DNA of 64,000 nucleotides from Rotaria sordida (lineage: Eukaryota > Rotifera > Eurotatoria > Philodinida > Philodinidae). Under the pieces are notes generated by a model. It ran no database searches and was not told the DNA's origin. It worked only from the letters and a program-made list of their open reading frames with translations. Shown here piece by piece: positions 46,701 through 64,000 of this stretch. Each line of letters starts with the position of its first letter. Position 1 is the stretch's first letter. The translations under genes and the position numbers were made by a program. The DNA lies in the NCBI GenBank assembly GCA_905250125.1, contig CAJNOL010000017.1, positions 248,001-312,000 of the forward strand, in the 5' to 3' direction.

Positions 46701-47541
46701 TATCAAATACAGAAAATGCTATTTCGAATTGTGTAGAAGGTTCTAGATTAATAAATCAATATATTATGAATAAAACTATTTATTTCTTACTTGTTAAAAT
46801 CACCCAAAGAAATAAATATTCCGCACATGAAATAAGACCTATTAAATAATCAGAAATCAAAAACATCAAAAATATCCAAAATATTACCAGCATCTTCAAG
46901 ATTTCGAAAAAATCTTTCTGAACCTCGATGTTTTGATGGTGTACTATATAAAATAGCATTAACAATGTCGTCTGTTAATCGTCGACGACCGATACGAGCT
47001 AATAGAAAATCAATTAGATTCATAACTAATATGAATTTTTTTGTTCTTACGTCTAGGTCGTTCTGCAACAACTGATTCAAGAAAATCCATTGGTGTCTAA
47101 AATAATTTTTATTATTATTAAAGATTAATAAAAAAAACAGAAACGACCATATATATTTCTCCATTATATTCAATCGAGGCAAAATCATGAAAACGTCTTT
47201 CATAAATATTTGTAACACTTTTATCTGTTCTATTCAAATCATCTTTGACATTTTCTTCATCATCATTGTCATCGTCAATATCTTTTCTTCGTTGGATCTT
47301 AGAATTTTTCGATAATGCTTTTCGTGCATTGCGTCTTTCCTTAAAGAGCAAAAAAAAAAGACGTTATTAATTCAATAAGAAATGAAATTCAACCTACATA
47401 TTCTGCAGCTTGAATTGTTAATACAGATAATAAATGAGTATTTATTTGAGAATAATCATAATGAGAGAATAAGTAAAATGATGTTATTGATACACTTGTA
47501 ATAGCAAGTGTTTTCCAATATCTTACAAAGAAATTAGCCAT
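43748..47541 (-). CDS. Mitochondrial calcium uptake protein, MICU2/MICU3-like
   Basis: Fourteen exons: 47541-47398, 47339-47148, 47096-47051, 46998-46888, 46838-46791, 46742-46695, 45317-45283, 45232-45131, 44685-44594, 44531-44354, 44290-44182, 44131-44029, 43971-43917, 43846-43748; 453 residues with every phase matching. The N-terminus (MANFFVRYWKTLAITSVSIT) fits mitochondrial targeting plus a hydrophobic stretch. The core shows YERRFHDFASIEYNGEIYM, TPMDFLESV, GSERFFRNLEDAG, a first canonical EF-hand DTDGNKLVDKHE, the ENLQMEILEIEF segment and a second EF-hand DIDEDQYLSYDE. MICU proteins gate the mitochondrial calcium uniporter; sequence phrases are closest to MICU3/MICU2 as I recall them. 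The exon 2 donor is GTCGTT. The 1.4-kb intron 45318-46694 contains a foldback. Confidence 0.92.
46161..46658. repeat. Foldback inside a MICU intron
   Basis: Arms about 46161-46406 and 46463-46658; for example AAATATATTGATAGTCCAAA (46381) faces TTTGGACTATCAATATATTT (near 46469). Outer parts (TTAAGAGTGA... against ...ACTCTTAA) also pair. The loop is only about 55 bp, so the intron RNA should fold into a long hairpin. Confidence 0.8.
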
Positions 47542-49229
47542 TGTTTATCACATCTAAAAAATAAAAAACAAAAAGAATTGTTTTGATCTTTTTCGATGAA
47601 CAATTGGAATCGATGCTAAAGTAAAGATGAATGAAATTCGATAATAATTAACTCGTATCAGATTTTTTATTTGCTTTCAACAATCCTTAAAAATCGCATA
47701 TTGATTACTGTCGAATGTAAAAGTCTCAACACTGATTGAAAGTCTACTAAAAACATTTTTTACTTATCTTACTTCTGAAATACTTCGTAAGCATTGATTC
47801 AAATGTAAGATTTTCTTCTTATCGAAGTTATGATGATATCTACATTTTTTATTCACAAAAAAACATTTGAAATAATTTTTATTTTAATATGACTTTCTTA
47901 GTAGATATTATCAATCGTATAGCCAATTGATAGTCAGAAAATGTTTTGCAACTTTAAATAATAAATATTTATTTAAGATGAGAACATCTGTTGAGCATAA
48001 TGGGAATATAAATATTGTAGTAGATAAAATCTAGATTATTTAATGATATGATAAATTGATAATGAATTTGTTAATGATATACTTAACTGCATTTTTATGA
48101 GATATTGTTCGAAGAAATTTAATGTCATGAATAAATATTCTATTTTATTAGTTGAAAAACCAAGTAGAGATAAACGAGGGTATAAAATTTTCTAACAAAT
48201 TCAACAAATATAATCAGATACATCTTTATATCACTTCTAATGGAATTTAAAAGCTTAATCTTTTCTTTGAAGCCTTTATCTGAATGATTTAACTATGAAC
48301 CAGAAGAAAAACGAATAAATTTAGTAATTTCTTCTACACATCTGCTCATTTAATTTTACTCTGTTTATACCGATAATTTTTCAACATACAAATATGTATT
48401 TATAATAAATATAGATCTAAACGAGGCCAAGAAACATTTGATGAGTGTAATATCATATATCTAATCATAATATATCAACTGAAAATAGAAATACTTCAAA
48501 TATATTCTCTTATTTCACATTATGATTTTATAGGAAATTATAATTCATTCGATCAATTATACGATATTTTTGAGTAATAAACATTAATTTTGAAAGATTG
48601 CTATACAGAAATGAACAAAAGTCTTCAATTATTCTCGATCTCAACAACTATAACGCTCGGATGTGTAACAATACTTATGCATATACTTTGTCAGAAATGT
48701 AGACCTTATTTGAATGACAAGAAATTGTCTATCACGAAATTTTCGCTATTCACGGTAAGAATCCCATCAACATCGTAAGAAGCTGTCATTAATTTTCTAA
48801 AATATCGGTACTCAGAAATGTACAGATCAAGTATAGAATATTCATAAAAATGTCGATCAATTTCAAAGCCATGGCGTATCTTAAATGTTAGTCTGATACT
48901 GAACGCTATCTATCGTAAATCAGTTCACGACTATTTCATATATCGATAGAAGGAAACCAAAAATCCAACAGGCATATTATAAATAAAAAAAAGACAGACC
49001 ATACTTACTTTGTCTTAATTGCCAATTGGTTAGTTATGTGAACAATGAAATTTCCTAAGAAAATCCTCCATATATATTTTGCAGAGGCCTACACGCCAAA
49101 AATATTAACCAATCAAATGATAAAACTTTTCATCATCCATATCTACTTATTATTGTTATTTTTTTTTGTACATTCGAAGCTTTCTAAAGATCTCGTGTTT
49201 TTTCAGATTTTCCAATAATAACATCAATC
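47542..49229. other. Divergent intergenic region between MICU-like gene and RPL27
   Basis: Holds promoters for both genes. A weak two-exon candidate is present: 48611-48754 plus 49085-49108 (+), coding about 55 residues with a hydrophobic start (LFSISTTITLGCVTILMHIL), GTAAGA donor and TTTTGCAG acceptor. I would not call it a gene without transcripts. Confidence 0.35.
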
Positions 49230-49820
49230 ATGGTGAAAGTCATGAAAAGTCAAAAAGTAGTCATTGTCTTAGGTGGTCGCTATGCTGGCCGAAAGGCTGT
49301 GATTATTAAAGTATAGTTTTTTTTTGTCTTATATTATATTTTCTTACAAAAGTTTTCCTGTTTTTAGCCATATGACGAAGGTAGTACTGAACGAGGTTAT
49401 AGTCATGCACTTGTTGCTGGTATATCACGTTATCCACGTAAAGTAACAAAACGAATGGGAAAGAAAAAACAAGCACGTCGTAATAAAGTAAAAACATTTG
49501 TTAAAGTTGTTAACTATAATCATTTAATGGCTACTCGGTAAATGATTTCTGATATTTATTTTATTAATAAAAAAAACCAAAAAAAAAAAAACTTTATAGA
49601 TATACGGTTGATATTAACTTTGAAAAAAGTTTAATCAATAAAGATATGTTTCGTGATGCTGGTCTTCGACGAAAAGCTCTTCGAGAAGTAAAAGAAAAAT
49701 TCGAAGAACGGTAAGAAAAAAAAATTTTTTTGTTAAATCTTTTAGAACTTTTTATTTTCGTTTAATTATAGATACAAAACAGGCAAACATAAATGGTTTT
49801 TTCAAAAATTACGATTTTAA
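49230..49820 (+). CDS. RPL27: 60S ribosomal protein eL27
   Basis: Four exons: 49230-49310, 49368-49537, 49600-49710, 49772-49820; 136 residues, the same length as the human protein. It starts [20 protein letters not shown] and includes [35 protein letters not shown] and the terminal [17 protein letters not shown]-type fold is expected at the N-terminus. A pyrimidine-containing stretch just upstream of the start would suit a 5'TOP-like mRNA, but the cap site is not known. Component of the large cytosolic ribosomal subunit. Confidence 0.97.
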
Positions 49821-50014
49821 ACTAATGAGATTGTCATCATCATACAGGAACATTTTTAAACATCATCCGATTTGTTTGTTTTCTGTTTTGATACAAATAA
49901 GAAAAAAGAAAAAAAATTTAATAAAATTATAAACAACAACTATATATAGAAAGAATATAAATCGAGATATAAAAACATCAATTGATCATCATTCTCTCTA
50001 GATTTTTGAGTATA

Positions 50015-55551
<5,537 letters not shown>

Positions 55552-55719
55552 AAAAATGGAGCAACATTAGTAATTCTTTTTTTTGTGTATCTTACTTTTG
55601 TTGTTTTTTTTTTCTTCTTGCACATAAATATAATAATAAAGAAACGCAATTCGCAGTTTGAAAAGAAGACGATAAGAATAAAGAAAAAAGAGGTCTATTA
55701 AAGATACGAAATAAAAATC

Positions 55720-56662
55720 ATGTATTATTCTGATCCAATTTTAATTATTATTGGTACATTTGTACTTCATCAATCACTATTCTGGATTGTTAATGGTATT
55801 ATATTACTTTTAACGTATATTATTTATCCAAATCGTTCATTGAAATATAAAATTCAAAAGGTTGTTTTAATAAATTAACTTTAGGATCATATTGTTGTTG
55901 TTTTTTTTTCGTACAGGATATTCATTTAGATTCAGAATCAGTTAAAGAATGTGTAAAAACAGTATTAATTAATCAATTATGTGTCCTTTTTCCTTGTCTT
56001 ATATTAATTTGTCCATTATTCATGCATTTGAATCTTCGATGGCACATACCATTTCCTCCATGGTATCATATTCATTGAAAGACGGTGTATTTGCATTGAC
56101 AGATTTTCTTTATTTTTTTATAGGTATCGAATTTTATCCGAATTACTTTGTTTTATTGGTGTAACTGAAATCTTCTTCTATTACAGTCATCTTACGCTTG
56201 TAAAAATGAAAAAAAAAATAATTAACAATTTTGGTATAGTTAATAAAATATGTATTTTTCTTTTTTGCATAGCATACATCATATATATATGAATATGTAC
56301 ATAAAAAACATCATCGATTTCGAGCGCCAATTGGTATGGCATGTGAATATGCACATCCGATTGAATTTCTTATATCTAATATTGGTCCTGTTATTGCTGG
56401 TCCATTAATATTTCAATCACATTTGTTAACCACATGGTTATGGCTTAGCTTCGCTCTTTTGGGCACAATAAATCATCATTCCGGATACAAATTGCCAGGA
56501 ATATTAGGAAGTGGTCTATCTAATCCAACTTTTCACGATTTTCATCATGCACAATTTACAAATAATTTTGGTCTGTTAGGTATACTAGATCGGCTTCATG
56601 GAACCGATAAAGCATGGCGAGCAAAGAAACTCAAAGAACAACAATTAAAAAATAAAGAATAG
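55720..56662 (+). CDS. Fatty acid hydroxylase superfamily protein, FAXDC2-like
   Basis: Four exons: 55720-55860, 55917-56062, 56124-56199, 56273-56662; 250 residues. An N-terminal hydrophobic segment (ILIIIGTFVLHQSLFWIV) is followed by the di-iron histidine motifs HLTLH (HxxxH, completed across the third intron), HKKHH, NHH and HDFHH, in the order used by sterol desaturase/C4-sterol methyl oxidase relatives. The end GILDRLHGTDKAW is typical. Likely an ER-membrane oxygenase acting on sterols or fatty acids; human FAXDC2 acts in sterol metabolism. It starts 168 bp after paraplegin on the same strand. Confidence 0.88.
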
Positions 56663-57088
56663 AGAGAGAGAGTGAAAGGAAGAAATAACACAGTGTTATT
56701 CTATTGTGCATTTGTTTTTTCCTTTCCTCTTGTTTGTAATATTTTAATCATTGATTGTAAATAATAATTATATGTATATACGTGTAATTATTTTGATAAA
56801 CTCGAAGAAAAACAAAACACGTTCTTGAAAAATAAAAATCATAATTTGGTTAATATCGATAATGATGCTTATTTTTATGCATTGAAAAAAAAATAGCATA
56901 AACATTTTTTATTTCTTTGTCTGCCATTTTTTTTTGTTAACTACAGAAAAATGAAGATACACGAGCATAGAGGAAACATAAAAATTGCATACCGGTTGTT
57001 TATATAGAGTTTGTTCAATAGAAAGAAAGGGGAGCGCCGCAAGAAAAAACATGAACAATAAAGAAAAAAAGAAATAAAATACAGACAA

Positions 57089-58069
<981 letters not shown>

Positions 58070-61000
58070 TATGCTTAAAAATTCATAATCATTATTATTA
58101 ACTAAAATCAAAATTAAATATAATTATTTATGAAAGTTTTTACAATTTATAATAAGCAATCTAAAAGAAAGACTTCGTGTTTTCATACATTAGTTCGATG
58201 AAACTATTATCTTTTCTATCTGATAAAGTAAAATTAACTATGAAATCCCATGGATACTAAACGGATTGAAAAGTACAATGTTGTTATATTCCAAAGTGAA
58301 TTTAATGGATTTGTTTTTTTTTATATGTGATACAGGCAATAAGCATCGTACTTATCGTTCACGATTTTAATGTTGACTGTGACAAGCTCTCAGCTACCAT
58401 TCCTTTTTACTATTACAGAGTCACGCATACTAACTGTCATATTGAATAATGATTACTATTTGTTTTCATCTGATTTGTTTTAGAGTTTATGCAAAACTAT
58501 TGTGACATGTTCAGTAAGATTAAAATCATGATAGCCTAGTAGTAACAATTCATTTATTTTGTTTATTTTTCATAGAAAGAAAAAATGGTTTATAAAAAAA
58601 GAAACGAGACAAGAACTATACACTCGATTTCTTACTTTGATAATAATCTAAAAAAGGTAATTATCACTTTTTTTGTTTATATATTTCTCAAATATCTCTT
58701 ATGTCAGCAAGAAACGATGATGACGACGATATATCTATATATATTTATATATATATATATATATATATAAATCTAAAAAAGCTGTCAACGCTAGTGATAA
58801 TAATATGATGTTGCTAAAGAAAAGGAAAGTAAGAATTCGTAGAGACACACGGCAGATCTGAAGAATATAAAAAGAAGAAGAAACTTTCTTCTCGTCTTTC
58901 TATATGTTTTTTCTTTCTCACGGAAGCAAAAAAAAAATGAGGACTTTTTCCACATATGCATGTGTTTTCTGTGTTAGCATAGTTAGTATTGCTATGAAAA
59001 GAAGTATGAGTAGTAGAGAACAAAGAAAATAAGAAATAGTCATGGTAATGTGGAAAAGAACGGAAGTGATTTTGAGATAAAGTGAATTCCTACCGTTTGT
59101 TTTCATTATCATTTCCTACTAGACTTCTCATTGTCACAAGAATGAGTGATTGATCGATCGAGCAAACGACTGAATGAGTAAATGAGTGCGTGAGTGACAA
59201 AGCAAACGAACATGTAAGCGAACGAAAACAACTAAGTATTCCATTGTCTTTCCTCTTCTTTTCTTTTTGCTACTTCTTTATCGATTGGTCGTAAAAGCTA
59301 AGATATACTGTTGTTTAACTCTGTCAAAAGCCTGAGGCAATATATACTGACAAGTTCGTTGCATACGTTACAATGACAATTCAATAAAATTTTCGTTTAG
59401 ACAGACAGATAAAACAATATAGACTAATGAACATTGCTCGTCATCTTCTTTTTGTTTACTTCGTTACATAAATAAGCAAATAATAAAAAAGAATGGAATA
59501 GAAAAATTTTTTTTTTGGTAATAATTTGACCTACGGAAGACTATTCAATTATTTACTAGAAAAACAAACGATTAGTAACAAAACAAAAAAAAATTGTCAA
59601 GTACACTATGCGTCAATGACAAAACATAAAATTTAGTTAATTATTTTATTTGTATGTAATCAAAGAGAGAAAAAAACAACTCTAATCTATAAACAATAAC
59701 AACACAACGTCATGTTTGAGTAAAATAGAGAAAGAAAATCTTTTGTAAAAGACTTCTTATCTAAATTGAAGTACGCAGCTTAGCAAGAAATATATATATA
59801 TATATAAAGAAAAAAAAATAGATAATACTATGTGTCGTACACATGTAAAAAAATACTAACAAAACTGATGATAATAGTTTATGTTTTTCAATTATTTATC
59901 TTTGACTCGTACATCCATCTACATGTTTATATGCCGTTTATTTTCTGATATTCTGCCATTGGGACAATTGACACGTGTCGACAATGATCTATTCGCTATA
60001 GGATAGCAATCATTTTGTCTGTCGTCTGTTAAATTATCAAGCAGAAATCATTGTTAGTATATTTATGTGTACTCTGTGAAAACTAAATCACATGCATGTA
60101 AAAAAAAACGTCTAGTGCACTTGTCTTGATATAGTTATCTTAAAGATTTCTAGCTATGTCTCTATCTTTTTTGTCATTGTCTTTTGCCTTTGATTCCTCA
60201 TGAGATCTTTCTAACGACGACAAGGATCTGTCTCATCTATCATCAAAAATAGAATGTCGACCATACGCATATACATACGTTCAAAATTGCAAAATGAATT
60301 AGTAAAAAATTGACTGATTAATTGAGTGACATTTCTTTCTCTTTTCTTTTCTCGTTAATTTCGTTTAGATTTCTTCGTTCTAGGAAAAAAAAAGAACAGA
60401 TTCGAATACTAATAACAAAGAAATAGAGAAAGAAAAAAGAACAGATAGCTGGAAACTCAAAGAAGAAAGGCAAAGGAAAAAAACAAGAAGCAATCAAGTG
60501 AGAAAAAATAATGAAGACATATTGTAGAAAAAACACAACTCAATCGTCGTTATTTTGATAGGCAGAAACAAGTATGAGAAAGACAGACAGTGTGGGTGGA
60601 CATTAGTTCTACAATTAGTACTTCGTATTTTCAACTATCTCATACATTTCCTAGCAAGTGGATCATTTTATCACCACATCCATTATTTTACACTTAAATG
60701 AGAGAGAAGAGAAAGTCGGCTTCATAAGAAGATGCTTATAATCGGCATAATATATTATAATTTTAGTTCTTTTTCAGCTTATACGCATCCTATATGCACA
60801 TTAGTTAATACAGTAATAGTATGCATCATTGAAAAAATGTGTGTGTAATCTGAAGAAATATCTAACTTTTCAAAGATATCTATAAACATGAAAAAAAAAC
60901 AAACAAATCTTCATTGCAAATTTTCAACTATAGACAATAGTGATCTGATTAATGAATTTTGAAAACAATATTATATTTACTTTTCATCTTTTTTCTTTGA

Positions 61001-63604
61001 AAGATACCGGATGTTTTGTAAATTTAGTATGGTAATTCAACGCATTTTGTCTATATAACATCAATATTATTCAAAATTTAACTTAATGTCATATTATAAA
61101 ACAAAAAATAAATTAATTTGGTTTTTTTTCCATATTTGACATATATGCTTATTAATTTTGTTTTCTTTGAAGTTATCTCTGGACAAATATCGTAATATTT
61201 TCTATTTTCAATTCCAAGAAAAATTAATCAATAAAAATGCGTACTCGTTCTCATTTGATATATCATTAATGATAACAAGAAAAACAAAGATTTATAGAAA
61301 TATAATTGACTATTATTATCTAGCATACAATCTTTCAAGTCATCTATTTATTAATCAAGGACAAATTGTTTGCATCATGTAAGCAACGATCTAGCTCGAT
61401 GATCAAATACAAACAAGCGATGTCAAACATGACATACACATACATCTAATAATACCATACGGTCTTCTCTATCTCTCAGTGTATTATCTAAGAAGCTCGA
61501 AGCTGTGTTTTTATATGTATGATAAACAAAAGGTCGAACAAGTGTTGAAAACAAAATTTGATTGTGTATATGATTTGTTTATCTATATATATATAATTTA
61601 ATAAATAAATTCTATAGAATAATCTCATGAGATATAGATTGTAAGGTAAAACGAATTAATGCTAGAGATTTCTTTTTTAAATATGTAGTCTATTATATAT
61701 GAAATATTTGACATTTATGTCAAAAGTCAGTTACAAATGAATGAATATCTTGTCAAACCTTTCATCGTTTCTTATTTAACAAAAAGGAAAAGAATTTCAT
61801 GGTTACTTTGTAAGAAGAAAAAGAGAGTTGTTGTTCCCTGGTAACGACGGTAATTTTCGCTCAAGGATGATTAAAATATTTCTCTTAATATATGTAATAT
61901 ATTAGTTCACTTCTCAGCATCATAATTAAATGAGAATATATTTGAATGTAAAGAAATTAAAATTAAATAGTAAAACAAAAAAAAAAGCAATATTAGTTAA
62001 TGTCAATGTGCGAAAAAGTTGAAATAATTACTTATTTTACACATGAATGATGGACAGGATTTCCCATGTTTGCAAAAAACATTGTATCTCACTAGTAATA
62101 TGGAATATTAGAAATTAGATTGGCTCTTATTTGAATTCATAATATTTACCGGTTGAATTTTTTCAAAAAAAAATAGAAAATGACTGAATTCATGCGGAAA
62201 AATCTTTTCTATGGTTGCATTGACAACAAATAGAACGAAAGCAAAAATGATAACATAGTTTGTCTATTCCTTTACTTACTAGCTCGTATGCTATCCACAT
62301 TTTTCTTGGTGTCATGAAATACAGAAAACAAGTGGCAGCTCTTCAGCTTATCGTCTTTGACAGACAAATTTATATCTTTTATGTATAGATATCAGGCATG
62401 AATAACTAACGCGACACTCGGAGAAAAAAGAAGGCCAAAACTCATTAGGGAAGCACCACTGTCATATTAATAAATCATGACACACTATACAGAAAAAAAG
62501 TAGAAGATAAATCATTGATATATTAGTACGCATCCATGTGAATGATACTTAACAAAAGATCTGATAAACTTAATATATAATAATCAAAAAGTCATTTGTT
62601 TTTATGTTACCTGTATTAATATGAAGTCTTTTTATTTTATGCTGAATATATATAGTCAAAATTACACTTGATATATTGTAATATTATCCGATAAGTTTTT
62701 TTGTTTTTTTTTTTTTGTCTAAAAATCCCTAGAGACTAGCTTTTATTCTTACAAAAGAATATAATAAAAATAAAACGATATAAAAAGAAACAAAGAAAAG
62801 ATTTCCCTTAAGAACGAACATATGTAAGTTGTGCTTGGTAAGATAATTGAAGAATTATTTTCTTTTTATCAATAATTTTTGATTACCTCAATAGAATTAT
62901 TCATCATATATTATGGAAACCAGTTAAAATATTTATTACAATTGTATTCAATGTGAATTTCTAGATTTTAATTAATAAAAAAAAAAAAAAAGAAAAATAT
63001 TATTTTGAAACGAATATAATACACAAGATATTTAATCGATTTTATAATGAAAACCCAATCAGATTATTTTTAATCTAAAGGGAAATTATTTTCTTGAATT
63101 AATTTCGATCTAAATCGTCATTATTTACTCATAAATACTTTCATACCTCCAGTATGAAAATTAATAGTTTTACTTTTTTTTTCTAATCAATAACATTTTT
63201 AAACGTAGTTATTCGTCAATATAATTTTTTAGTTAAATTTTCTTTATTGAAATTTGTTCAGGTCGACATGTTTCGATTAATCTATTCGTTGAAATGTAAA
63301 TATAATTAGTTAATTTACAGTATATAAATCAAGTTATATTGATTTAATATTGATCATTGACAATATTTTCGATATGTAAGATATTATATTTCTTTTGTTA
63401 AAATATAACAGAAAAATATATTACAAATGATGATGATCAAATTACTTATCATTTTCTTCTTATGAATTTTTTATTGAAGAATATTTCATTGTTATTAGTT
63501 TTATAATATTATAAAAATAATTTATCTGAAATCTATTTTATTTATTTCTGATTGATTGTTTTTTCACTAGATCTATAGAACGAAAAATATACAAGAATAA
63601 TTAT
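58070..63604. other. Long AT-rich region, no gene identified
   Basis: 5.5 kb upstream of the KCTD-like gene, probably its promoter, 5' UTR or introns. Seen: (TA)n tracts at about 58737-58769 and 59790-59806, a GAGT/GAACGA-rich purine stretch at 59140-59230, and many A/T homopolymers. No frame has coding character that I can support. Confidence 0.5.
58737..58769. repeat. (TA)n microsatellite
   Basis: ATATATATTTATATATATATATATATATATA-type run; simple sequence with no further meaning evident. Confidence 0.85.
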
Positions 63605-63760
63605 TTATATTCCTATGTTTATGATATTCTTTTCTGAATTATTATCGATACGATTAACTTTACGAGAATTTTCTTTTAGTCTATCAAAAACTTTTAATAC
63701 ATATTTTTTAGTTGTCAAATTGATTGTGCTTGTTTTTTTTTCATTTGCACGATCATCATT
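63605..63760 (-). CDS. Probable last exon of a gene extending past the right edge
   Basis: After GCTTTACAG (minus strand) a 52-codon frame runs to TAA with codon use like the real genes here: it starts NDDRANEKKTSTINLTTKKY and includes VLKVFDRLKENSRKVNRID. Hydrophilic and basic; no domain recognised. No upstream exon is identifiable in the 240 bases left before the edge. It could be chance, but neighbouring AT-rich frames look quite different in composition. Confidence 0.35.
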   Translation of the reverse strand, partial: NDDRANEKKTSTINLTTKKYVLKVFDRLKENSRKVNRIDNNSEKNIINIGI

Positions 63761-64000
63761 CTGTAAAGCAATTGTATTTGATAAATATTTATTTTCATGT
63801 AAAAGAATTCATTATTTTTAATAAATATTTATTGTACTTATATTGTCAAAGAACAAATCATTTTCTTTTTTCATTATATATAACTGAACAGAAAATAATA
63901 TTTTATTAAATAATTAATGAATTTTTTTAAACAATATTTGTACTAAGTGAAAATGAAAACTATGATATAAGTTAATTTGCTTTCATGTTATTTCGATAAT

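Noticed and set aside
61158..61382. Open frame in AT-rich DNA (+)
   Set aside because: Composition and codon use match non-coding flanks; no domain, no splice support.

Overview
The window looks like nuclear DNA of a small invertebrate, most likely a bdelloid rotifer (Rotaria- or Adineta-like). The basis is strongly AT-rich sequence, many tiny GT-AG introns of about 50-70 nt, compact conserved animal genes, and a TPR plus ADP-ribosyltransferase gene and CBM1-like cysteine-rich secreted proteins of a kind I associate with bdelloids. No database search was possible; gene identities come from recognising the translated sequences. Exon joins were made by hand, and every multi-exon model given keeps its reading frame through all junctions.

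Left part (1-24 kb) is accessory-like and sparse: an AlkB-type dioxygenase cut by the left edge (+); a TPR/ADP-ribosyltransferase gene (-) with a 0.9-kb foldback filling one intron; two CBM1-repeat secreted proteins (-) interleaved with two small single-TM proteins (+); an unrecognised four-exon gene (-); an intronless, GC-rich SLOG/LOG-like bacterial-type gene (-) that is a horizontal-transfer candidate; a 1.45-kb foldback element with an internal 21-bp satellite; an intronless ARNT/BMAL-class bHLH-PAS factor (-); and a Quiver/Ly6-type GPI protein (-).

Middle and right part (24.6-58 kb) is conserved, intron-rich housekeeping DNA: CDC5L, PDCD5, PRELID3/slowmo and phosphorylase kinase beta (28 exons), all on + and closely spaced; a MICU2/3-type EF-hand protein (-); ribosomal protein eL27, paraplegin (SPG7) and a FAXDC2-like hydroxylase (+); and a KCTD8/12/16-like BTB protein (-) convergent with the hydroxylase. 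Several products are mitochondrial (PRELID3, MICU, paraplegin), but their adjacency need not be functional. From 58.1 kb to the right edge I see almost only AT-rich non-coding DNA, apart from a probable last exon of a minus-strand gene lying mostly outside the window.

The strongest unexplained theme is long imperfect inverted repeats (foldback/MITE-like elements) at about 2.6-3.5, 10.8-11.5, 17.3-18.8, 24.0-24.3, 41.6-42.3 and 46.2-46.7 kb, two of them inside introns. Their transcripts would fold into long hairpins. Other notable points are a stop codon that removes the last conserved cysteines of one CBM1 protein, a frame-preserving cassette-like segment with an in-frame stop in a phosphorylase kinase intron, and GTC-type splice donors.
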